From: Candidatus Dojkabacteria bacterium | GTDB taxonomy: Bacteria > Patescibacteriota > Dojkabacteria > J137 | DNA: 6,141 bases | Reading direction: 5' to 3' | Assembly: GCA_003694175.1 (NCBI GenBank) | Contig: RFKV01000067.1 | Span: forward strand, 1-6,141 | Part shown: one piece after another, positions 1 to 6,127 of the stretch | Numbering within the stretch: the stretch's first letter is position 1 | Layout of the letters: each line of letters begins with the position of its first letter | The notes under the pieces: model-generated | What the model was told of the DNA's origin: nothing | Databases searched by the model: none | Seen by the model: only the letters and a program-made list of their open reading frames with translations | Translations under genes and position numbers: made by a program

Positions 1-12
1 AATATAAGATAC

Positions 13-18
13 ATTATA
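13..18 (-). promoter_or_regulatory. Possible -10 box for a gene beyond the left edge
   Basis: The minus strand reads TATAAT, a perfect sigma-70-type -10 hexamer. The region about 17 nt upstream has no good -35 match. A TG lies two nt, not one, before the hexamer, so it is not a clean extended -10 either. In this AT-rich sequence a chance match is quite possible. It lies about 140 nt after gyrA and could start transcription of a gene outside the window. Confidence 0.25.
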
Positions 19-50
19 CTCAGTAAACTATGAAACTACGCATAATCCAC

Positions 51-68
51 TCTCATCAATCTCATCAA
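51..68. repeat. Perfect 9-bp tandem duplication
   Basis: TCTCATCAA occurs twice back to back (51-59 and 60-68) in the non-coding sequence downstream of gyrA. Two copies of a 9-mer are short enough to be a simple slippage product, and no function is suggested. Confidence 0.9.
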
Positions 69-153
69 GCCTACTAGATTATTATCAAAGTACTTAGTCA
101 CTTTACGGTACGATACGACTAGAACGACGAGATGAATAATGTGAGGTGTAAAC

Positions 154-2808
154 TTAAATCAATGTAACTGCTGATACTTTATCTCCTTCCTTTAATCTCA
201 TTAGTATTACACCAAGAGTTAATCTACTTGCATTAATAGGAATGTTTCCAACTTCTATTCTGATTGCTTGTCCGCATCTACTTACTATCATTAATTCTTT
301 CTTGTCCACATTGCCGTCTATTAACATCGCAGCTACAAGATTGCCAGTTTTTGAATTGATCTTTGATGTGAATACACCACTACCACCTCTTCTCTGAGTT
401 GGATAATTCTCTATGTTAGTCAATTTTCCAAAACCATTTTCCGTTATTGTCAAGAACAATTTTTTTGTTGGAGAAACTGTGTCCACTGATATAACGCTAT
501 CATTGGGTTTCAACTTTATTCCTTTGACCCCAATACTTGCTCGACCTGTTTGTCTGATATCTTCTTCCCTGAAATGAATTGATTTTGCCAATTTTGTAGT
601 AAGTAAAACCGTTTGGTTGCCGCTGGTTGGTTTTATCCATACAAGTTCGTCATCATCACTAAGTTTTATAGCTGTTATACCGTTTGTTCGAATATTTGTG
701 AATTCCTTTAAATTAGTCTTTTTTACAAATCCCTTCAAAGTTGCCATTAACAAGTATTTGTAGTTTTTTTTGTCTACTTCGTCGACTTCTGTAAGTGCTT
801 CAGGGCTTTCATCATCGTATTTTTCTATTATTTCATTTTCGCTTGTACTAGATTGTGAGAACTCGCCTTTAGAATTTCTAGTTAAAATACCAGTAATGTA
901 CTCATTCTCAGATAAGTTTACGTAGTTTACCAATGGTAAACCTTTCGAGGATGAGGATGATTCAGGGATTTTATAAGCCTTTAATGAATAAACTTTTCCG
1001 CGATTTGAAAAAAACAATATCTCATCATGTGTCATACAGGATACTACATGTCTTACTGAGTCGTCTTCCCTTGTGGTTGCTATTTTTTTTCCAGATCCAC
1101 CTCTATATTGAGTTCTGTTCGTATCAATATCAATCCGCTTAATATATCCCTTCTGTGTCATAGTTATAATTGTGGGTTTGTTCGGTATTGTATCTTCTAT
1201 TGATATTTGATCCGGTAAATATGGAAACACTTTTGTTCTCCTTTCATCTCCAAACCTTGCAGATATGTCTTCCTGTTCTTTGATTATTAAATCTAAAATT
1301 TTACTATCAGACGACAATATGTCCAAAATTGTATGAATCTTTTTTTGTAGTTCATCATATTCGGCATTTATCTTATTTATCTCCAATGCTGCTAGTCTTC
1401 TCAATTGCATATCTAGGATTGCTTGAGCCTGAATTTCAGTTAGACTGTACTCCGTGCATAATTTAGTTTTTGCTTCTTCTGAATCTTTAGAACTTTTTAT
1501 CAATTTTATGATTTCATCAATATGGTCTATTGCAATCCTTAATCCTTCTAGTATATGTTCTCTTTCTCGAGACTTTGCTAACTCAAACTCTTTGAGTTTA
1601 ATGATTATCTCTGTTCTAAACTGTATAAATAGCTCTAAGACCTGCTTCACTCCAAGTGTTCTTGGGCGATTATCATGTAAGAGGACCATGTTGCAACTGA
1701 AATTTTTCTGCAACTCCGTTAAGGTGTAAAGTTGATTTAGTATGATTTTTGGACTACATTCTCTTTTTAGTTCTATTACTACTCTTATACCATCTTTGTT
1801 GGACTCATCTCTGATGTCTGAAATTCCTTCAATTTTTTTCTCTTTAACCAAGGAGACTATTTTTGCAATTAGTGATGATTTGTTTACTTGATAGGGAATT
1901 TCGGTAATTACAATCCTCATTCTGCCGTTTTGAGATTCTTCTATATGAGATATTCCTTTGATCAGTATAGATCCCCTACCTGTTTCTATAAACTGCTTAA
2001 TACTATCAATACCATATATTTCACCTCCTGTTGGAAAATCAGGACCTTTTATGTCCTGTATAAGTTCTTCTGTGGTTATGTCAGATATGAATTTGGGAAA
2101 TCTGTTTTTAGGTAAAGTTTGTATATCATCTATTTTCTTCAGAGACGTCTTGTAGTCTATTGTTAGTATATTTTCATCTCTGTAGGATCTTCCTTTTCTT
2201 ATCGTTGAAATTATTGCATTGCTAACTTCTCTGAGATTATGTGGAGGTATTTTTGTTGCCATTCCTACCGCTATTCCTTCTGCTCCATTTAGAAGTATAT
2301 TGGGAAAAGACGCAGATAGTAGCTTTGGTTCTAATTCATTTCCGTCGTAGTTTGAAACAAAATCAACTGTATGTTCTATATTTTCTAACAACAAAAGACC
2401 AATTTTTGAGATTCGTGCCTCAATATATCTCATTGCGGCTGCAGGGTCTCCATCTATTGATCCAAAGTTACCTTGACCGTCAATCAATGGATATCTCAAG
2501 TTAAAATCCTGTCCCATTCTAACTAATGCGTCCGTGACCGAGCTGTCACCATGAGGGTGATATTTTCCAATTACGTCTCCAACTATCCTTGCTACTTTTT
2601 TATGCGGACTGCCTGGTAGCACGTTCATTTTATACATCGAGTACAGTATTCTTCGTTGTACAGGTTTGAGACCGTCTCTTAGATCAGGCAATGCTCTGGA
2701 GATTATCACGCTCATTGCATAGTCTATATAGCTTTTTTCAAGCTCATCAACTATATCTTGCTCCACTATGCCTTTATTTGTTCCAACGTAACTATCTAGT
2801 TCTTCCAT
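154..2808 (-). CDS. gyrA: DNA gyrase subunit A
   Basis: This is the DNA-breaking and DNA-wrapping subunit of gyrase, which with GyrB supercoils DNA negatively in the cytoplasm. The 884-residue protein reads end to end in family order. The winged-helix region has YHPHGDSS (83-90) and the catalytic tyrosine Y128 in AAMRY, preceded by R127. The tower and gate region includes IKGPDFPTGG (253-262), followed by the coiled coil (about 390-510) and a beta-pinwheel C-terminal domain (about 540-884). The quinolone-contact positions equivalent to E. coli S83 and D87 are S89 and D93. Two GyrA-box-like motifs are present, QYRGGSG (567-573) and QRRGGSG (805-811); these and the pairing with gyrB favour GyrA over ParC. 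Oddities are an extra segment at about 203-244, an acidic insert at about 643-682, and no acidic C-terminal tail. The ATG is the first start after an in-frame TAA two codons upstream; the leader is A/T-rich with no Shine-Dalgarno site. It lies 44 nt after gyrB and is probably co-transcribed with it. Confidence 0.97.
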   Translation of the reverse strand: MEELDSYVGTNKGIVEQDIVDELEKSYIDYAMSVIISRALPDLRDGLKPVQRRILYSMYKMNVLPGSPHKKVARIVGDVIGKYHPHGDSSVTDALVRMGQDFNLRYPLIDGQGNFGSIDGDPAAAMRYIEARISKIGLLLLENIEHTVDFVSNYDGNELEPKLLSASFPNILLNGAEGIAVGMATKIPPHNLREVSNAIISTIRKGRSYRDENILTIDYKTSLKKIDDIQTLPKNRFPKFISDITTEELIQDIKGPDFPTGGEIYGIDSIKQFIETGRGSILIKGISHIEESQNGRMRIVITEIPYQVNKSSLIAKIVSLVKEKKIEGISDIRDESNKDGIRVVIELKRECSPKIILNQLYTLTELQKNFSCNMVLLHDNRPRTLGVKQVLELFIQFRTEIIIKLKEFELAKSREREHILEGLRIAIDHIDEIIKLIKSSKDSEEAKTKLCTEYSLTEIQAQAILDMQLRRLAALEINKINAEYDELQKKIHTILDILSSDSKILDLIIKEQEDISARFGDERRTKVFPYLPDQISIEDTIPNKPTIITMTQKGYIKRIDIDTNRTQYRGGSGKKIATTREDDSVRHVVSCMTHDEILFFSNRGKVYSLKAYKIPESSSSSKGLPLVNYVNLSENEYITGILTRNSKGEFSQSSTSENEIIEKYDDESPEALTEVDEVDKKNYKYLLMATLKGFVKKTNLKEFTNIRTNGITAIKLSDDDELVWIKPTSGNQTVLLTTKLAKSIHFREEDIRQTGRASIGVKGIKLKPNDSVISVDTVSPTKKLFLTITENGFGKLTNIENYPTQRRGGSGVFTSKINSKTGNLVAAMLIDGNVDKKELMIVSRCGQAIRIEVGNIPINASRLTLGVILMRLKEGDKVSAVTLI

Positions 2809-2825
2809 AATTTAATTTTATTTGT

Positions 2826-2861
2826 TATCTAAGTATCTAAATATCTAAATATCTAAATATC
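2826..2861. repeat. 8-bp tandem repeat, 4.5 copies, at the gyrB/gyrA junction
   Basis: On the plus strand the unit TATCTAAA is repeated. The copies are 2826-2833 (TATCTAAG, one mismatch), 2834-2841, 2842-2849 and 2850-2857 (all exact), and a half copy TATC at 2858-2861. The array covers the last codons and stop of gyrB and most of the spacer before gyrA. Read on the coding strand, every full unit contains TAG. Because the period is 8, these TAGs fall successively in all three frames. Confidence 0.95.
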
Positions 2862-4787
2862 AAGATCCGCAATTGAACTATTTTCCTCTATAAACAGTCT
2901 TCTGGATCTGACGTCTTCTCCCATCAAAATGTCAAACTTTCTGTTAGCTTCTTCTAAATCTTTTACAAAAATTTTCTTTAGTGTTCGAGTTGATGGGTTT
3001 ATAGTTGTTTCCCAGAGCTGCTCTGGATTCATTTCTCCTAATCCTTTAAATCGTTGTTTTTGTAATGGTTCTTTTTTAGAGCCTGACTTTTTGTAATACT
3101 CATCTTCCAATTTTTTAAGTTCCTCATCATCCTTGACCCAAACACTCTTATTGGAACTAAGTGTGACTTTGTAAAGAGGTGGTTGAGATATGTACACATG
3201 ACCATTTTCGACTAATTGTCTCAAGTGTCTATATAACAAAGTAAGTAGCAGTGTTCTAATATGAGAACCATCCACGTCAGCATCAGACATTAAAATTATT
3301 TTGTGATACCTAAGTTTCTTTATATCAAAAGACTCACCAATACCACACCCGAGAGCTTTGATCAAATCGCTTATTGCTGGATTTAATAACACCCTGTCAA
3401 TTCTGTACTTTTCGGAATTAATTGGCTTTCCAAACATAGCAAATACTGCTTGGAAATTTCTATCCCTTCCGATTTTTGCCGAACCTCCGGCAGAGTCACC
3501 TTCAACGATGAAAAGTTCTCGCTCTTTTGGGTCTCTCGATGAACAATCAGCCAGTTTACCAGGCAGGTCTGAGCTTTCAAAAATACTTTTTTTAATGACA
3601 CTCTCTCGTGCTGCTTTTGCTGCTACTCTTGCTTTGCTCGAAAGAAGTATTTTAGCCAGTATTGATTTTGCATCTTGAGGATTTTCTTCGAGAAATCTAC
3701 CAAATTCTTCTTCAACTACTTTTCTTACCACATGTGTTACTTCAACATTGTTCAGTTTTCCTTTTGTTTGTCCTTCGAATTGTGGGTTTTTTAATTTCAC
3801 AGAAATTGCTACTGTAAGGCCTTCTCTGACGTCTTCACCAACTATTTTAATTTGTTTATCTTTTTCTGTTGCAAATTTTGACTGATAATTTATTATTGCT
3901 TTAGTTAACGCAAGCCTAAGTCCTGCGAGGTGAGTTCCTCCATCTGGATTAATTACATTGTTTGCAAAGGCGTATTCGTAAGTCTGAATATCTTCGGTAT
4001 ACTGCAAGGCCACCTCAACCTCTATTTCCTCTACTCGACTCTTGATATGAAATATATTTTCTTGAATCACTTTTTGGTCTTTGTTTATGTTTTTTACAAA
4101 AGATCTCAATCCACCATCAAATTTATATAACTTAACCTTGAATCTTGAGTCTACTGTTTTGGTCCTATTGTCTATAACTATAAATTTTATTTTTCCGTTT
4201 AGATATGCATGTTGTCTGACTCTTGATAATATTGTTTTTAAGTTAAATGTGGTTATTGGAAAAATCTCGTCATCTGGCAAAAAAGTAATCACTGTGCCTC
4301 TTCTTGAAGTTTCTCCGACAACTTTAACAGGCTCTCTAGGTACTCCTCTATTGTACTCTTGCGCGTATACCTTCCCATCTTTAAATACTTTTATTAAACA
4401 ATATTTACTAAGTGCATTGGTCACCGATAGACCAACTCCGTGCAAACCTGAACTTACCTTATATGTTTCATTATTAAATTTTCCTCCCGCATGAAGTACT
4501 GTGGCAGCCAGTTCCAAAGCGCTTACTTTTTCTGTTGGGTGGATATCTACTGGAATACCTCTGCCATTATCATCTACGGTTACCGAACCGTCACGATTCA
4601 GCACTACTTTTATTCTATCAGCATATCCAGCTAGTGCCTCGTCTATTGAGTTATCTATAATTTCCCAAACCAAATGGTGTAAACCATTAACGTCGGTGCT
4701 TCCTATATACATAGCTGGCCTTTTTCTGACAGCTTCCAACCCTTTAAGCACCGTTATGTTTGAAGCATCGTAATTATTGGACAACAT
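2853..4787 (-). CDS. gyrB: DNA gyrase subunit B (ATPase and Toprim subunit)
   Basis: This is the ATP-driven subunit of gyrase; it closes the N-gate and supplies the metal-binding Toprim centre. The 644-residue protein has a GHKL ATPase with E42 (general base), N46, D73, GRGIP (75-79), the lid GLHGVG (114-119) and the QTK loop (340-342). The Toprim domain has EGDSAGG (429-435) and DADVDGSHIR (502-511), so E429, D502 and D504 are the metal ligands. The tail holds QRFKGLGEMNPEQLW (578-592). The form DVDGSHIRTLLLT is gyrase-like rather than ParE-like, although AKIGRDR and GKPINSEK recall ParE. The length fits the compact GyrB without the insert of about 170 residues found in E. coli. The positions matching E. 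coli R136 and K447 are K136 and F452. The ATG gives an N-terminus that aligns with E. coli GyrB. An in-frame TAG directly precedes it, so no upstream start is possible. The nearest AAGGAG lies 17 nt upstream. The stop codon falls inside an 8-bp tandem repeat. Confidence 0.98.
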   Translation of the reverse strand: MLSNNYDASNITVLKGLEAVRKRPAMYIGSTDVNGLHHLVWEIIDNSIDEALAGYADRIKVVLNRDGSVTVDDNGRGIPVDIHPTEKVSALELAATVLHAGGKFNNETYKVSSGLHGVGLSVTNALSKYCLIKVFKDGKVYAQEYNRGVPREPVKVVGETSRRGTVITFLPDDEIFPITTFNLKTILSRVRQHAYLNGKIKFIVIDNRTKTVDSRFKVKLYKFDGGLRSFVKNINKDQKVIQENIFHIKSRVEEIEVEVALQYTEDIQTYEYAFANNVINPDGGTHLAGLRLALTKAIINYQSKFATEKDKQIKIVGEDVREGLTVAISVKLKNPQFEGQTKGKLNNVEVTHVVRKVVEEEFGRFLEENPQDAKSILAKILLSSKARVAAKAARESVIKKSIFESSDLPGKLADCSSRDPKERELFIVEGDSAGGSAKIGRDRNFQAVFAMFGKPINSEKYRIDRVLLNPAISDLIKALGCGIGESFDIKKLRYHKIILMSDADVDGSHIRTLLLTLLYRHLRQLVENGHVYISQPPLYKVTLSSNKSVWVKDDEELKKLEDEYYKKSGSKKEPLQKQRFKGLGEMNPEQLWETTINPSTRTLKKIFVKDLEEANRKFDILMGEDVRSRRLFIEENSSIADLDI

Positions 4788-4803
4788 CTAAAAACACACT
4801 TAA

Positions 4804-4810
4804 TCTCCTT
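4804..4810 (-). promoter_or_regulatory. Shine-Dalgarno-like AAGGAGA far upstream of gyrB
   Basis: The minus strand reads AAGGAGA just after the TGA of the membrane-protein gene. It is the best anti-16S match in the window, but it sits 17 nt before the gyrB ATG instead of the usual 5-9 nt. A GTG five to six nt after it opens a three-codon frame (GTG TGT TTT TAG) whose TAG abuts the gyrB ATG. It may serve gyrB at unusual spacing, serve the tiny frame, or be chance. Confidence 0.4.
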
Positions 4811-4812
4811 CT

Positions 4813-5433
4813 TCAGTTACTCTTTTTGGTTTTTATTTTCAAAACACCACTTTCGATTTTGTGTTTGATGGCCACTTCAAGTTCTCCAATTACTGGTAGA
4901 CTATAAACTACGATAGCAGTCAAAAGTATGGACATTAAACTTACTAGGATATCTTTATTTGATTCAGATATTGATAGCTTTTCTATACACTCTGTTTCTA
5001 CGCGAATGCCCTTCTCTAAGTCTCTTTTCTCACAGCTGACTATTTCCCCAGCCTTATTTCTTCCCAGCGTTGTTAGCTGTGTATGTTCTTCAAAAAAGCT
5101 GAAGGAGAGAGCAATAAACAAAGAGGCAATCAATATAAGAGTTTCTATTATCAAAACAAACTCTTCATCTTCATACTTTTCTCTTTTAGACTTCCACTTA
5201 GACAATCTAGAAACAGTTGTTTTCAGTGTTAATATGAAGGACCTGTAGATTAGTATAAAAAAAATTGCATACAAGGTCATCCTGAAAGTCACCTTGATTA
5301 TCTCATCTGCCAAGCTCGACCCTGAAGCCTGTAGATTCGGTTGGGTTGACAGCCAGAACATAAAAAAACCGAATAACAAGGTGCTACCCCAGGCGTATGT
5401 AAGGAAGTAAAACTTCTTAATGTTTAGGAACAT
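4813..5433 (-). CDS. Hypothetical four-helix membrane protein
   Basis: I do not recognise a family for this 206-residue protein. By eye it has four hydrophobic segments, at about 8-28, 48-69, 92-114 and 161-183. The inside-positive rule puts both ends in the cytoplasm: the N-terminus has KK, the 70-91 loop is rich in K and R, and the C-terminus ends KIKTKKSN. The loop at about 115-160 would then lie outside the cell. It holds the only two cysteines, C134 and C149, which could form a disulfide. No signal-peptide cleavage site, catalytic motif or lipobox is evident. The ATG is the first possible start, since an in-frame TGA sits two codons upstream. The stop is TGA, showing that UGA is used for termination here. 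The gene lies 22 nt after the delta'-like gene and 25 nt before gyrB, so it is probably in the same operon. Its base composition resembles that of its neighbours. Coding status is well supported by length and helix pattern; function is unknown. Confidence 0.82.
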   Translation of the reverse strand: MFLNIKKFYFLTYAWGSTLLFGFFMFWLSTQPNLQASGSSLADEIIKVTFRMTLYAIFFILIYRSFILTLKTTVSRLSKWKSKREKYEDEEFVLIIETLILIASLFIALSFSFFEEHTQLTTLGRNKAGEIVSCEKRDLEKGIRVETECIEKLSISESNKDILVSLMSILLTAIVVYSLPVIGELEVAIKHKIESGVLKIKTKKSN

Positions 5434-5455
5434 ATTTCAAAAATTAAAAACTAAG

Positions 5456-6127
5456 CTATTCAGCATTATATTGCTGCATTTTAAGTATGTCAATTATTAG
5501 GAAAGATTTTAAAAGTTCAGTGTTTCTATATCTAACCAAAAACGGTAAATTCTTTGCATTTGAGATTTCTTTAGAGTGTTTACGCAAAAGATAGGTGTAG
5601 ATCGAAGTTAGTGTTTCGACTTCCATCTTCTCCAACTCTTGTAGAGTGAGTTTAATTTCTGCACTTATACACCTGCTTTCTAGCGTTTGGTTCGTAATGT
5701 AGATTATTTCACACCTTGACACTAATGTATCAAGTAGTGGTGATTTTAAGGATTTAGAAGAATCAATAAGGTTAATGGATAAGTTTCTAACAGGTTCTTC
5801 AATAAACTTGAGTAGAAAGTTTTGAGCTTCAATAGTTAAGTTTTCTGATTTAAAGATAAAAAAGAATACCATTTCGTCAAATGAAAAATACAAAGTTGAA
5901 ACTTTATCTCTGATAGCTTCTATTCCCAAACTTTCACTTTTTTCCGACAAAGAAAGTGATACCACCCTATGGTTCTTAAAGTTACCTAAGTTATACTTAG
6001 AAACTATCAGACTTTTCACTTCCTCCTCGGATATTACGTAACCGAAAGTTTTAATCAAGTTAGCTTGAACATACATTTGCAAATCAGTCCTAATAGTTCT
6101 ATACTTTTTTAGCAGCTTTAAAAGCAA
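5456..6127 (-). CDS. DNA polymerase III delta'-like clamp-loader subunit, short form; 5' end uncertain
   Basis: This is probably the delta' subunit of the clamp loader that puts the sliding clamp on DNA. Visible family traits are AQNFLLKFIEEP (101-112), matching the conserved AlnALLKtLEEP segment of delta' and DnaX proteins, and the SRC motif (137-139), which carries the arginine that reaches into the neighbouring subunit. A Walker A loop is absent, and the Walker B position reads FFFIFKSEN with no acidic pair. It therefore should not bind ATP, as is also true of E. coli delta'. The protein is short (223 residues against about 330 in E. coli) and lacks a clear C-terminal collar domain. The start is uncertain. 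The TTG given here is not preceded by a stop before the window edge, so the frame could run further. ATG at 6074-6076 (Met18) is a good alternative, with AGGA 11 nt upstream and the protein then opening at the expected first strand. The gene is followed after 22 nt by the membrane-protein gene. Confidence 0.72.
   Translation of the reverse strand: MLLKLLKKYRTIRTDLQMYVQANLIKTFGYVISEEEVKSLIVSKYNLGNFKNHRVVSLSLSEKSESLGIEAIRDKVSTLYFSFDEMVFFFIFKSENLTIEAQNFLLKFIEEPVRNLSINLIDSSKSLKSPLLDTLVSRCEIIYITNQTLESRCISAEIKLTLQELEKMEVETLTSIYTYLLRKHSKEISNAKNLPFLVRYRNTELLKSFLIIDILKMQQYNAE

Larger units (their letters stand above)
1..153. other. Non-coding sequence downstream of gyrA
   Basis: No frame on either strand gives a credible gene here. 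I found no tRNA-like or other structured RNA signature and no GC-rich hairpin followed by a T tract, so gyrA has no visible intrinsic terminator in this stretch. It holds the 9-bp duplication, a possible -10 box, and a segment rich in ACGA (about 106-131) that stands out slightly from the AT-rich surroundings. Confidence 0.6.

Noticed and set aside
87..104. Inverted repeat AAAGT/ACTTT as a gyrA terminator
   Set aside because: The stem is only five base pairs, mostly A-T, with an eight-nt loop and no T tract after it on the minus strand.
29..107. Short minus-strand frame of about 22-38 codons downstream of gyrA
   Set aside because: No start with a ribosome-binding site, no family resemblance, and the length is expected by chance.
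933..2504. Plus-strand open frames of 65-91 codons inside gyrA
   Set aside because: They are antisense shadows of a clearly conserved gene, overlap each other, and show no family motif or proper leader.
3358..4773. Plus-strand frames of 66-137 codons opposite gyrB, and a 72-codon minus frame within gyrB
   Set aside because: gyrB is conserved throughout in its own frame; these have no recognisable content and arise from its codon pattern.
154..4787. The pair being topoisomerase IV (parC/parE) instead of gyrase
   Set aside because: DVDGSHIR in the B subunit and two GyrA-box-like motifs in the A subunit favour gyrase, although a few ParE-like residues in the Toprim region were noted.
4813..4815. 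UGA recoded as glycine, as in Gracilibacteria and Absconditabacteria
   Set aside because: Neither gyrase gene contains in-frame UGA, their conserved glycines use GGN, and reading through this UGA would add only a few residues running into gyrB.
4928..5248. 106-codon plus-strand frame opposite the membrane protein
   Set aside because: The minus-strand frame has a coherent four-helix pattern, a stop-bounded start and operon spacing; the plus frame has none of these.
6098..6127. Promoter upstream of Met18 of the delta'-like gene (TTGCTT and TATAGA)
   Set aside because: Both hexamers match consensus poorly, spacing is 19 nt, and the region may be coding; not strong enough to list.
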